A stretch of DNA of 64,000 nt from Proteiniclasticum aestuarii (GCF_017368455.1 NZ_JAFNJU010000007.1:62001-126000); one strand, 5' to 3'. Counted from the stretch's first letter, positions 51,889 to 60,001 are shown. A program made the numbers and translations. The notes: generated from the letters alone by a model not told the origin.

Positions 51889-53000
51889 TGAGAAGCTTTA
51901 AAGTCATGATTGCAGACGACATGGAGGTGTTTCGAAGACAGATCCGGCGTCTGCCCTTCTGGAAGGAAGAGACGCCCTTTGAACTGGTGGCAGAGGCCTC
52001 TGATGGGGTGGAAGCCTTGAAGTTTCTTCAGAAGACGCCCGTGGATCTGCTCATCACAGACATAAAAATGCCCAGAATGGATGGCCTGGCTCTATTAAAA
52101 GAAGTACGGTCTCAGAACCTTGCAGCATGTGTGGTGTTCCTCAGTGATTATGCGGAGTTTTCCATTGCCAAAGAAGCCATTCAGTACGGCATCTTTGATT
52201 ATCTTGTGAAGCCGGTGAAGGAAGAGGAGATGAGCGCGCTTCTTGAGAAAGTGCAGGCTTATCTGGAGAAGGCGGAGCAGGAAGCGCTGGAGAAAAGAAA
52301 GCTCAAAGAGAGGATTCTGGAGAGTGTTTCCCTTTACTATCCCACAGCAGGCACAGCAGAGATCATCCGAATCATACTGAAAGGCAACGGAGATCTCAAA
52401 GCAGAAGTGCATGACCTTATTCAGACCACTTTTGAGGCCTTAGGGAAGGATCTGGTGAGAACCGGGCTGGTTCTGGATCAGGTTCTTGTGGAAGTTCTGG
52501 AAAGGATGGAGGAAGAAGTGCTTTGGATTCAGACTCTTTATCCACTGACCTCTTTCTACAGAAGAAAGCCTTCCAGAACGGCCGATATGGACTCTATGGA
52601 GAGAGAGCTTCAGGAAGTTTTTGGCAGGATTTCGGGAAAGATTCGTTATCTTGTGTCACCAGAGGATGAAAATTCGCTGATTTCGGACCTTCAGCAGTTT
52701 ATTCTTCTTCATGTCGAAGAGCGCCTGACCCTGGACCGGCTGGCAGAAGAATTCTTTCTCACGAAGAACCATCTGGGAGAGGTGTTTAAAGAAAAGACGG
52801 GCATGACCCTTGGAGCGTATATGCTGCGGGCGAAGATCCAGCGGGCCAAAGTGCTGCTTCAGGAGGATCTGAGAGCCTATGAGATTGCAGAGCGGCTTGG
52901 ATACCAGAGTGCGGAATATTTTGCGAAGCAGTTCAAGAAAGCCACGGGAGAAACTCCTTCAGAATACAGAAGAAGAATAGACGAAAAAGGCGAAGATTGA
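51885..53000 (+). CDS. AraC-type response regulator (YesN-like)
   Basis: The 371-residue protein has a receiver domain (acid pair Asp11-Asp12, phospho-acceptor Asp59 in 'DLLITDIKMPRMDG', lysine in 'IFDYLVKPVKEEEM'). A helical linker of about 130 residues leads to two C-terminal AraC helix-turn-helix units ('LTLDRLAEEFFLTKNHLGEVFKEKTGMTLGAYMLRAKIQRAKVLL', 'YEIAERLGYQSAEYFAKQFKKATGETPSEYRRRI'). It is translated from the end of the kinase gene. The likely local target is the lipoprotein gene 132 nt downstream, though that is inferred from position. Confidence 0.93.
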   Translation: MMRSFKVMIADDMEVFRRQIRRLPFWKEETPFELVAEASDGVEALKFLQKTPVDLLITDIKMPRMDGLALLKEVRSQNLAACVVFLSDYAEFSIAKEAIQYGIFDYLVKPVKEEEMSALLEKVQAYLEKAEQEALEKRKLKERILESVSLYYPTAGTAEIIRIILKGNGDLKAEVHDLIQTTFEALGKDLVRTGLVLDQVLVEVLERMEEEVLWIQTLYPLTSFYRRKPSRTADMDSMERELQEVFGRISGKIRYLVSPEDENSLISDLQQFILLHVEERLTLDRLAEEFFLTKNHLGEVFKEKTGMTLGAYMLRAKIQRAKVLLQEDLRAYEIAERLGYQSAEYFAKQFKKATGETPSEYRRRIDEKGED

Positions 53001-53132
53001 TTGTGAAATAACAATCCTGTTTTTATAGGGGTTCCATCCTTGTTTTGTCCATGTTGCCCGGAAGATAATCCGAGTATGATAAATATGTAGCAAGAACAGG
53101 AAAAATGCAAAAGCAGATAAGGAGAACCGCAT

Positions 53133-54071
53133 ATGAAAATCAGAATGAACATTCTTAAAGGTATAGCAAGCCTCAGTGTACTGGCGCTGGTCACAGGATG
53201 CGCGGCAAAGGAAGCCCCACCTGCAGAAACCCCTACTGCAGAAGAGAAGCCTCAGGCTGAAGTGGCTGAGTCCGCGGACTGGAGTATCCAGCCAAAACTG
53301 GGACTGGTCAAAGGCGACTACTTCCGTGTGGAAGAGCGTTTCAGACAGGGCCATCTGGGTATACTGGAAGTGGTGAAAAGCGGCGAGGAAATCGTTCACG
53401 TGGAGTTCAATGAAATGACACGTCCCAATTATTACAACCGTTTCTACCAGAACGTGCCTAAGCGTATGTCCGAGTACAACTTTGACATGAAGGATAAGAA
53501 AGGCGCTGCCTGGATCGAGAGTGTTCTTCTGGTGGAGAAGCAGATGATGGAAGAGCAGAGACTCACCGGAGAGTTTGATGTGGTATCTGGTGCATCCAAC
53601 AGCATCAATCAGTCCATGCTTCCTCTGGCTGAAAAGCTCACTGCTCTGATGGAAGAGCCTGCTTCAGAGCAGTATTATGCCATCTCCGAGAAACTGGAGG
53701 GCGGACTTACGGGACGGCTGCAGGTGACGCTCAAGGACAAGAAGATCACGTCAGTGAGATATGATGAGATCTTTGCGGATGCGGCGGCGGATATAGAGTC
53801 AGCAGCGCAGAAGAAGTATTTCGGTCTGTCCAAATATGATTCCGTCAGATATGATGAACCGTCAAGAATCGGATTCAATGTGCAGATGGATGCGCTGAAC
53901 GCGAAAGTGATAGAGACCCAGGATCTTCTGGATCTCAGTGAACTTCCTGCCATTGATGAGAGCGGAAATTATGCTTCCAGCGGATTCACTGTGAGAAACG
54001 GTGCCTGGGACAATTATCTCAAGCTTGCAGGTACGCTTCTGGAAGAAATGAAAGCAGATGGCAATTTCTAA
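53133..54071 (+). CDS. Lipoprotein with FMN-binding-like domains (candidate flavinylated electron carrier)
   Basis: A 312-residue exported lipoprotein. The signal peptide ends in a lipobox-like 'ALVTGC' (Cys23), followed by a Pro/Glu/Ala-rich linker. The remainder looks like two related units. The first ends in 'GEFDVVSGASNSINQSMLPL', similar to the D-x-x-S-G-A-T/S flavinylation motif attached by ApbE in FMN-binding domains. The second ('GGLTGRLQVTLKDKKITSVRYDEI') keeps the fold pattern but has no such motif. Listeria PplA, used in extracellular electron transfer, has a comparable plan. No apbE or ndh2 gene is nearby, so function is tentative. Confidence 0.7.
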   Translation: MKIRMNILKGIASLSVLALVTGCAAKEAPPAETPTAEEKPQAEVAESADWSIQPKLGLVKGDYFRVEERFRQGHLGILEVVKSGEEIVHVEFNEMTRPNYYNRFYQNVPKRMSEYNFDMKDKKGAAWIESVLLVEKQMMEEQRLTGEFDVVSGASNSINQSMLPLAEKLTALMEEPASEQYYAISEKLEGGLTGRLQVTLKDKKITSVRYDEIFADAAADIESAAQKKYFGLSKYDSVRYDEPSRIGFNVQMDALNAKVIETQDLLDLSELPAIDESGNYASSGFTVRNGAWDNYLKLAGTLLEEMKADGNF

Positions 54072-54093
54072 ACAATTGATATAGATTAACTAC

Positions 54094-54130
54094 GCAAAAA
54101 TGCACTGAAGCAGTTCAGTGCATTTTTTGC
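54094..54130 (+). terminator. Terminator of the lipoprotein gene
   Basis: GCAAAAATGCACTGAA (54094-54109) pairs with TTCAGTGCATTTTTTGC (54114-54130) around a GCAG loop. Six T residues lie within the right arm. Confidence 0.88.
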
Positions 54131-54165
54131 GCCTAAATGAATGTTTCAAGAGACCATGGATAAAA

Positions 54166-54209
54166 GAATCCCGAATCAGCACTGGATCACCAGTTCCGAT
54201 TCGGGATTC
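54166..54209 (-). terminator. Terminator of scrK / repeated hairpin, copy 2
   Basis: GAATCCCGAATC (54166-54177) and ACTGG (54181-54185) pair with CCAGT (54190-54194) and GATTCGGGATTC (54198-54209). On the minus strand it follows the fructokinase gene and runs into TTTTATCC. The 19-nt right arm is identical to copy 1 at 49685-49703. Confidence 0.75.
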
Positions 54210-54228
54210 GTGTTTATTGAATGGGGAA

Positions 54229-55095
54229 CTACTTCGCCATGAGGGCCAGTGCCAGAGCACCTTTGATGCCGGACTCTGCGCCCAGGGACGGTGTGACGAT
54301 GTAGCTGTCAAGACTGCTCAGCTGATCGGTCTTGATGTATCCATTCAGCTTCTTCTCAAGGATCTGCCTGATTTCAGGCAGCATATGGGTTCTTGCCATG
54401 ACGCCTCCGCCCAGAACGATCTTTGTGGGGGATAGGACCAGAATATAGCTCATAAGGGCTTCTGCCATGTATTCGGCGATGAAGTGGAAGGATTCATGAT
54501 CGTCTGGGATGTCGATGCCTTTCATGCCGGTTCTTCCTTCGTTGGCCGGTCCTGCCGCAAGGCCTTCCAGGCAGTTCTCATGATAAGGGCAGGCGCCATT
54601 GTAAGTATCTCTTGGGTTCTTCGTGACAAGAACATGGCCCATTTCCGGATGAAGCATGCCGTTGTGGATTTTTCCGCCAATGACATATCCCCCACCGATG
54701 CCTGTACCCACAGTGATATAGAGCAGGGTGTTTTCCTTCTCGTAGGCGCCGAAGGTGACTTCTCCAAGGGCAGCGCCGCTGACATCTGTGGAGATCTCCA
54801 CTGGAACCTTCAGGTTCTTCTTCAGATTGCCTAGGATATCATAATCCGACCAGGCAAGCTTGGGGGTGGAGGTGATGTAGCCGTACTTCTCTTTCTCCTT
54901 ATTCAGTTCCAGAGGACCGAAACATCCTATGCCAAGGGCTTCAATGTTCTTGTCTCTGAAGAATGCATAGATCTCCGGCATGGTTTCCTCCGGAGTTCTG
55001 GTGGGGATGGATAGTTTCTCTTTGAGTTCGCCTTTTTCGTTGCCGACTGCCAGAACGAATTTGGTTCCGCCTGCTTCAATTGCACCTAAAATCAT
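54229..55095 (-). CDS. scrK: ROK-family fructokinase
   Basis: Phosphorylates fructose with ATP. The 288-residue protein has the ROK pattern: 'GAIEAGGTKFVLAVG' (phosphate loop), 'ISTDVSGAALGEVTFGAYEKENTLLYITVGTGIGGGYV' and the zinc-binding stretch 'HPEMGHVLVTKN' followed by 'GACPYHENCLEGLAAGPA' (His, Cys, His, Cys). This subgroup, with 'EAGGTKF' and 'HPE.GH', is fructokinase (ScrK/GmuE). Context agrees: scrR, scrA and scrB lie on the other strand just beyond the IS607-type insertion, and ScrB releases fructose that ScrK would phosphorylate. Confidence 0.88.
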   Translation of the reverse strand: MILGAIEAGGTKFVLAVGNEKGELKEKLSIPTRTPEETMPEIYAFFRDKNIEALGIGCFGPLELNKEKEKYGYITSTPKLAWSDYDILGNLKKNLKVPVEISTDVSGAALGEVTFGAYEKENTLLYITVGTGIGGGYVIGGKIHNGMLHPEMGHVLVTKNPRDTYNGACPYHENCLEGLAAGPANEGRTGMKGIDIPDDHESFHFIAEYMAEALMSYILVLSPTKIVLGGGVMARTHMLPEIRQILEKKLNGYIKTDQLSSLDSYIVTPSLGAESGIKGALALALMAK

Positions 55096-55166
55096 TTTTT
55101 ATTACCTCCTGATGGTTTGTTTTACGATCTGTTACAGTTCACGTTCTTTTTCATCTTCTTATTACT

Positions 55167-55195
55167 ATAGTCTTTCAAGTTGCCGACTCTGTCAA
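55167..55195 (-). promoter_or_regulatory. Candidate promoter of scrK
   Basis: On the minus strand TTGACA (55190-55195) is a perfect -35 box. A 17-nt spacer leads to GACTAT (55167-55172), or an 18-nt spacer to ACTATA; the -10 is weak. The insertion element begins upstream of it, so the promoter appears to survive. Confidence 0.4.
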
Positions 55196-55319
55196 TGAGA
55201 TACTGTGAGATTTCTTTCGCTGGGGGCAAAATAACAGTGACTATAACATTACAAGTGTTTATATAAATATATTTAATTACTTCAATGTTTAGGTTATGCT
55301 AGAAGAAAGAGGTGATTAT

Positions 55320-55803
55320 ATGAAGTATTATACGATTGGTGAATTTGCAGAGCTAATAGGTAAAAATGCTCAAACATTAAGAGAGTGGGATAAAAAGACT
55401 TGTGTAAAGCACACCATATATCTCCAACTGGCTACAGATACTATTCTCAGGAACAGCTAAATCATTTCTTAGGCATAAGAGGTGTTGAAGTTAAAAATAG
55501 AAGGATAATAGGATACTGAATGAGCTAATAGATTTGATCACTGATACAGAGGTTGAGAAAATAGTCATTCTATACAAGGATAGGTTATTAAGATTTGGGT
55601 TTGAGTTGGTAGAGAATTTATGTGAAAAGTAGGGTACTACTATTGAAATAATAGACAACACCGAAAAAACTGAGGAGGAGCTAGTTGAGGATCTAATTCA
55701 AATTGTGACTGTATTCAGCTGTAGGCTTCAGGGAAAGAGAGCAAATAAGGCAAAGAAGATGATTAAGGAGTTGTTAGAGAATGATTTTGGGGAGGAAAGT
55801 TAG
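55320..55803 (+). pseudogene. tnpA: Degraded IS607 serine recombinase tnpA
   Basis: The first frame (from ATG 55320) gives the MerR-like DNA-binding start 'MKYYTIGEFAELIGKNAQTLREWDKK'. A frameshift follows; the next frame reads 'HHISPTGYRYYSQEQLNHFLGIRG' and then 'VKNRRIIGY'. There the expected catalytic part ('YCRVSS', with the nucleophilic serine) is missing through a deletion, and the sequence resumes at 'RILNELIDLITDTEVEKIVILYKDRLLRFGFELVENLCEK'. An in-frame TAG interrupts it, and the remainder 'EELVEDLIQIVTVFSCRLQGKRANKAKK' runs to 55803. Frameshift, deletion and stop mean no active transposase. It overlaps tnpB by 23 nt. Confidence 0.85.
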
Positions 55804-56905
55804 GCTATTTCCTAGTGAAGAGCAGGAGAAGGCCTTATGGAGATCTGCTGGCACTGCTAGGTTTGTGTATAATTGGACTTTAGCGAGACAAGAAGAAAAC
55901 TATAACAATGGAAATAAATTCATTTCTGACAATGATTTGAGGAAAGAGATTACTCAGGTGAAGAAGGAAGATGAGTACAGGTGGTTAAGTGAGGTTTCAA
56001 ACAATGTAGCAAAGCAGGCAGTAAAAGATGCCTGTGCTGCTTACAAGAGGTACTTTAAGAAGGTGTCTGAAAAACCGAAGTTTAAGAGTAGAAAAAGGTC
56101 AAAGCCTTCATTTTACAATGACAATATGAAAATTAAATTCAGGGAGAGCAGTGTATTATTAGAGAAGGTTGGTTGGGTAAGTATAGAGAAAAATCAGATT
56201 CCATTAGGGAAGAAGTACAGTAACCCCAGAGTTTCCTATGATGGGAAATACTGGTATATAGCTGTTGGAGTAGAAATGGAAAAGCCTGAGTTAGAATTGA
56301 CTGGTGAGAGCTTAGGTATTGATGTTGGGATTAAAGACCTGGCAGTATGTTCTAATGGGAAGGTATATAAGAATATAAACAAAAGTAAAGGGATGAGGAA
56401 GAAGGAGAAGAAGCTACGTAGGTTACAGCGTCAGGTGTCCAGGAAATATGAGATGAATAAGAGCGGAGAAAAGTTCGTAAAAACCAGTAACATAGTGAAA
56501 CTGGAGAAGCAAATTAAGTTGGTTCATAGGAAAATTAGTAATAAAAGAAATAACTATTTGCACCAGACGACAAGTGAGATCGTGAAAACCAAACCATCTC
56601 GAGTTGTTATGGAGACTCTTAATATTAGAGGTATGATGAGTAATAGACACTTAGCAAAGGCTATTGGTAAGCAAGGCTTATACGAGTTCAGAAGGCAGCT
56701 GAAGTATAAGTGTGAGTTTAATGGGATAGAATTTGTAGAGGCTGATACCTGGTATCCATCATCCAAGACCTGTAGTGAGTGTGGGCATGTAAAAACAAGA
56801 CTGTCACTATCAGAAAGGACTTATATCTGTGAGGAATGTGGCTGTGTTATAGACAGGGATTATAACGCTAGCATAAATCTTTCGAGATATGGATTAGCAG
56901 CATAA
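55781..56905 (+). CDS. tnpB: TnpB RNA-guided nuclease of an IS607-type element
   Basis: The 374-residue protein looks intact. An N-terminal DNA-binding part ('LFPSEEQEKALWRSAGTARFVYNWTLARQEENY') is followed by the split RuvC nuclease: Asp181 in 'LGIDVGIKDLAVCSNG', Glu278 in 'VVMETLNIRGMM' and Asp360 in 'DRDYNASINL'. A zinc ribbon ('CSECGHV', then 'CEECG') lies between RuvC II and III. Established work shows TnpB proteins use an RNA from the element's right end to cut matching DNA, which favours element retention. Because tnpA is dead, this copy may persist only through TnpB or host use. It is not one of the nuclease-dead TldR repressors, as all three acidic residues are present. Confidence 0.92.
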   Translation: MILGRKVRLFPSEEQEKALWRSAGTARFVYNWTLARQEENYNNGNKFISDNDLRKEITQVKKEDEYRWLSEVSNNVAKQAVKDACAAYKRYFKKVSEKPKFKSRKRSKPSFYNDNMKIKFRESSVLLEKVGWVSIEKNQIPLGKKYSNPRVSYDGKYWYIAVGVEMEKPELELTGESLGIDVGIKDLAVCSNGKVYKNINKSKGMRKKEKKLRRLQRQVSRKYEMNKSGEKFVKTSNIVKLEKQIKLVHRKISNKRNNYLHQTTSEIVKTKPSRVVMETLNIRGMMSNRHLAKAIGKQGLYEFRRQLKYKCEFNGIEFVEADTWYPSSKTCSECGHVKTRLSLSERTYICEECGCVIDRDYNASINLSRYGLAA

Positions 56906-57060
56906 TCACCTGAAAGATAGCTGTTAATATGTACCATGCGTTGTATGGGAATTTACGCCCTTGGAGTGTTATATCAAACGAAAGTAGCCTAGGCGAAATC
57001 GGACACGATGAATGGGGAATTAAACAAAACTATAGAGTTCTATAATGTTTTGGCAACGGT
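56906..57060 (+). ncRNA. Probable TnpB guide RNA (omega/re RNA) region
   Basis: The 155 nt after tnpB have no gene but keep element-like sequence ('GGAATTTACGCCCTTGGAGTG', then 'GTAGCCTAGGC'). In characterised TnpB systems the guide RNA scaffold spans the tnpB 3' end and the right end, with a guide taken from flanking DNA. Here the guide would come from bases just before the scrR promoter. Its boundary is not certain. Confidence 0.45.
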
Positions 57061-57062
57061 TA

Positions 57063-57091
57063 TTGGTGGGATACATGCTTTGTGGTATGAT
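57063..57091 (+). promoter_or_regulatory. Candidate promoter of scrR at the element border
   Basis: TTGGTG (57063-57068), 17-nt spacer, TATGAT (57086-57091). It lies 36 nt before the scrR start and close to the presumed right end of the IS607-type element, so it may be original or partly supplied by the insertion. Confidence 0.5.
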
Positions 57092-57127
57092 TATTCTAAA
57101 TACAATAGGCAAAGGGGGTGTAGGGAA

Positions 57128-58111
57128 ATGGTTACAATCAATGATATCGCGAAGCTTGCCGGGGTTGCCAAGAGCACGGTGTCCAGGTACCTCAATGGAG
57201 GGTCAGTGAGCCGGAAAACCAAGGAAACACTGGACCGGATCATCGCGGAGACGGATTATGTGCCCAACACTTTTGCCCAGAGCCTGAAGATCAAAAAATC
57301 CAATCTGGTGGGCACCATCATTCCAAGACTCAATTCCTATGCCACCAACGAAATTCTGGGCAGTGTGGACCGGGCGCTGAAGGAGAAGAACTATCAGCTG
57401 CTCATCACCAATACGGACCAGGATGTGGACCGGGAGGTGGAGAACCTCTATGCGCTGTCCAGGCAGAAAGTGGCCGGCATCATCCTTCTTGCCACGGTAG
57501 TGACCAAAGCCCATCGGGAAGCCATCAGTAAGATCGGTATTCCTGTGATCCTTCTGGGCCAGAGAAGCGATGCCACCTACGCCATCGTCCATGATGAGCT
57601 GGATGCGGGATATCATATCGGAAAGCATGCAGTGGAGCTGGGTCATAAGGAGGTGCTCTATGTGGGAGTCACGGAAACCGATGAAGCCGTAGGCAGACTT
57701 CGTAAAAAGGGTGTACTGGATGGACTTTCCCTATCCGATGATGTCCATGTGGAGGAAGTCGTGGTGGATTTCAACTACGACAAAGCCTTCCAGTTTCTGA
57801 AGGATTATCTCAAGGGCTCCAAGGCCACCTACATCATCTGCGCCACAGACAACATTGCCATAGCCGCCTACAAGGCTTCGGTGTCTTTAGGGAAGAGCGT
57901 GCCTGAGGATGTATCTGTTTCAGGCTTCGGCGGGTATTCCATCACAGATCTCATTTCTCCTTCCATCACCACGGTGAAGTATGCCTACAAGGAGATGGGA
58001 AAGATTGCGGTGGAGAATCTTCTGCGCATCATAGAGGGAGAGGAGATTCCAAGAAGAATCACCTTAGGATGCGAGTTTCTGCCCAAGGAATCCACCATCG
58101 CAAGAAAATAG
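57128..58111 (+). CDS. scrR: LacI-family sucrose operon repressor
   Basis: A 327-residue LacI/GalR regulator. The N-terminal helix-turn-helix is 'VTINDIAKLAGVAKSTVSRYLNGGSVSRKTKETLDRIIAETDYVPNTFAQSLK', followed by a periplasmic-binding-type sensor domain ('LVGTIIPRLNSYATNEILGSVDRALKEKNYQLLITNTDQD', 'VSVSGFGGYSITDLISPSITTV'). The start at ATG 57128 follows AAAGGGGGTG by 7 nt; an open frame from 57008 merely reads out of the mobile element. Operator-like AACCGGTT sites before scrA fit the LacI family. ScrR name is by context with scrA-scrB-scrK; the inducer would be sucrose-6-phosphate or fructose. Confidence 0.85.
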   Translation: MVTINDIAKLAGVAKSTVSRYLNGGSVSRKTKETLDRIIAETDYVPNTFAQSLKIKKSNLVGTIIPRLNSYATNEILGSVDRALKEKNYQLLITNTDQDVDREVENLYALSRQKVAGIILLATVVTKAHREAISKIGIPVILLGQRSDATYAIVHDELDAGYHIGKHAVELGHKEVLYVGVTETDEAVGRLRKKGVLDGLSLSDDVHVEEVVVDFNYDKAFQFLKDYLKGSKATYIICATDNIAIAAYKASVSLGKSVPEDVSVSGFGGYSITDLISPSITTVKYAYKEMGKIAVENLLRIIEGEEIPRRITLGCEFLPKESTIARK

Positions 58112-58121
58112 TGAATTTGAG

Positions 58122-58153
58122 GATCTGAAGTGAGTTGCTTCAGGTCTTTTTTT
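58122..58153 (+). terminator. Terminator of scrR
   Basis: GATCTGAAG (58122-58130) pairs with CTTCAGGTC (58138-58146, one G-U pair), followed by seven T residues. Confidence 0.82.
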
Positions 58154-58216
58154 CATGCCTTTCTTAGAACGAATGGGAATCCTGAAGCGGAGTCGTTCTT
58201 AAAATGGAAATCTGCT

Positions 58217-58227
58217 GAAACCGGTCC
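58217..58227. promoter_or_regulatory. Upstream scr operator candidate
   Basis: GAAACCGGTCC contains the ACCGGT core also seen at 58315 and 58496. It lies about 50 bp before the scrA -35 box and could loop with the downstream sites. Confidence 0.4.
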
Positions 58228-58274
58228 TCGATATGGAAGATGGAGTGTGAATCTGTTAATTTTTCCTGATACCC

Positions 58275-58324
58275 TTTACAAACGGAAAAGTATCCGCTAC
58301 AATAATATCAATTAGAACCGGTTC
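58275..58324 (+). promoter_or_regulatory. scrA-scrB promoter with LacI-type operator
   Basis: TTTACA (58275-58280), 17-nt spacer, TACAAT (58298-58303), then the perfect palindrome GAACCGGTTC (58315-58324) just after the expected start of transcription. A further copy (GGAACCGGTACGA, 58496-58508) lies in the leader. The sites suit a LacI-family repressor such as the adjacent ScrR. Confidence 0.75.
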
Positions 58325-58569
58325 CAATAATCAGAAAATAACACAAACGGAGGAGCATTGCAATAGGGTCCAGGAAATCCTTTACAAAACAGACAGAATA
58401 CCATGTTGCAAGAGTTGTATCTCATTCATTAGGAGTGAGATACAGCAAGAACATAAGAGCTAGACAGACGAAATCATATATACAGATATTTTAATGGAAC
58501 CGGTACGAATATCAAGAGCAATCTTGAGGAAGCTGCTGCTACTTATACCAATCATTAGGAGGAAAGAAA
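58325..58569 (+). other. Leader of scrA
   Basis: This 245-nt leader has no gene. It holds a stem-loop (58414-58424 with 58436-58446, 11 bp with one G-U pair) without a T-tract, and the operator-like site at 58496-58508. I saw no antiterminator (RAT) sequence of the SacY/LicT type. Confidence 0.5.
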
Positions 58570-59952
58570 ATGAAACATGAAAAGTCGATTCAAGACATCC
58601 TTGCTGCAGTGGGTGGAGAAGACAACATCAAGAACTTCGAGCATTGCGCCACCAGACTGAGAATCATTCTGAAGGACAACAGCAAACTGGACAAGGATAA
58701 AGCGGAGAACGTCACTGGAAGCAAGGGCTATTTCTTCAATACCGGACAGCATCAGTTCATCTTCGGTACGGGAAAGGTCAATGAGATTCATGCGGAGTTT
58801 ACGCAGATGACGGATAAGGACACCAGCACAACCTTCAAGGAAGATGTCTACTCCAATATGAATACCGGGCAGAAGATCGTAAGAACCCTGGCGGATATTC
58901 TGATTCCTCTGATTCCGGCTCTGGTCACCACGGGACTGCTCATGGGTCTTCGAGGACTGCTTCTGGAACTGGGTGTGAATTTCACGCCGACCATGCTGAG
59001 TCTGTTCCAGATGCTGACTGATACAGCCTTTGCCTTCCTGCCTGTACTGATTGCTTACAGCGCCACCAAGAAGTTCGGAGGAAATCCCATCATCGGTATC
59101 GTTGTAGGTCTTATGATGGTTGCACCTCAGCTTCCTAATGCCTGGGCAGTGGCTGGCGGCAACGCAGAGCCTCTGGCATTCAGCCTCTTTGGTATCGATA
59201 TTCCTCTGGTGGGTTATCAGGGGTCCATCATTCCGGCCATCGTGGCAGGACTGCTGGTTGCGAAGATCGAGAAGAAGCTAAGAACTTTCGTGCCTCAGAT
59301 GATTGACCTGGTGGTGACACCGTTTCTGACCCTGACCATCACCATCTTCCTGATGCTCTTCATCTTAGGGCCCATTACTCATACCATGGAGATCTGGGTC
59401 ACAGACTTCATCGTCATGCTGATTCAAGCGCCACTAGGCATCGGATACATCATCTATGCAGGCCTTCAGCAGGTGCTGGTCATCACAGGACTGCATCATT
59501 CTCTGTCCATCATCGAGCTTCAGCTGCTGGCTGATACGGGCACCAACGTTCTGAATCCGCTGGGTACCGCCAGCATGGCCGGACAGTTCGGTGCAGCCAT
59601 CAGTGCGGCGCTGATCATGAAGGACAAACTGAAGAAGTCCAATGCACTCTCTTCCACCACCTCCACCTTGTTTGGAATCACGGAGCCTCTTCTCTTTGGT
59701 GTGAACCTGAGAAGTCTTAGAATCTTCATTTCCGGAATCGTCGGTGGAGCAGTGGGTGGACTGGTCACCTACATCTTCGGACTTACTGCTACAGGCATGG
59801 GCATCACATTCATCCCTGGACTTCTCCTATACACCAATTCAGCGGCATCCATGATCCAGTATCTTCTGGTCATTGCAGCAGCCTTTGGTACAGGATTCCT
59901 GGTTGTAAGACTTCAGAGTAAGAGAATTTCAAAGGATCTCAACGTTGCGTGA
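58570..59952 (+). CDS. scrA: PTS sucrose-specific EIIBC component
   Basis: Imports sucrose and phosphorylates it to sucrose-6-phosphate. The 460-residue protein has a cytoplasmic EIIB domain at the N-terminus (Cys26 in 'NFEHCATRLRI', the phosphorylation site) and a membrane EIIC domain of the glucose-sucrose superfamily (about ten hydrophobic segments, residues 105-455, including 'GITEPLLFGVNLR'). No EIIA domain is attached, so an EIIA from another system must serve it, as is usual for ScrA. AGGAGG precedes the ATG. scrB follows after 49 nt. Confidence 0.9.
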   Translation: MKHEKSIQDILAAVGGEDNIKNFEHCATRLRIILKDNSKLDKDKAENVTGSKGYFFNTGQHQFIFGTGKVNEIHAEFTQMTDKDTSTTFKEDVYSNMNTGQKIVRTLADILIPLIPALVTTGLLMGLRGLLLELGVNFTPTMLSLFQMLTDTAFAFLPVLIAYSATKKFGGNPIIGIVVGLMMVAPQLPNAWAVAGGNAEPLAFSLFGIDIPLVGYQGSIIPAIVAGLLVAKIEKKLRTFVPQMIDLVVTPFLTLTITIFLMLFILGPITHTMEIWVTDFIVMLIQAPLGIGYIIYAGLQQVLVITGLHHSLSIIELQLLADTGTNVLNPLGTASMAGQFGAAISAALIMKDKLKKSNALSSTTSTLFGITEPLLFGVNLRSLRIFISGIVGGAVGGLVTYIFGLTATGMGITFIPGLLLYTNSAASMIQYLLVIAAAFGTGFLVVRLQSKRISKDLNVA

Positions 59953-60001
59953 GAAGGATAAAGCAGTGCACTCTTCAGTGGATATAGAGGAGAAGGGAAA
60001 C

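Larger units (their letters stand above)
55220..57060 (+). mobile_element. IS607-type element (tnpA degraded, tnpB intact); ends approximate
   Basis: This stretch is more AT-rich and differs in codon use from the sucrose genes on both sides. It holds a MerR-headed serine-recombinase pseudogene, an overlapping tnpB, and a non-coding tail where TnpB guide RNAs are normally made. The pairing and overlap are those of IS607-family elements. These elements lack inverted repeats and make no long target duplication, so the ends are estimates; a GGGGG run at 55216-55220 and the scrR promoter at 57063 bound it. It separates scrK from scrR. Confidence 0.75.

Noticed and set aside
55781-56905. TnpB as a nuclease-dead, exapted transcription regulator (TldR)
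   Set aside because: All three RuvC acidic residues (Asp181, Glu278, Asp360) and the zinc ribbon are present, so it looks catalytically competent.
57008-57127. N-terminal 40-residue extension of ScrR
   Set aside because: It is translation of the mobile element's right end and the promoter; LacI proteins start just before the helix-turn-helix, at 57128.
58414-58446. RAT-type antiterminator hairpin before scrA
   Set aside because: The stem lacks the conserved RAT sequence and no overlapping terminator follows it.
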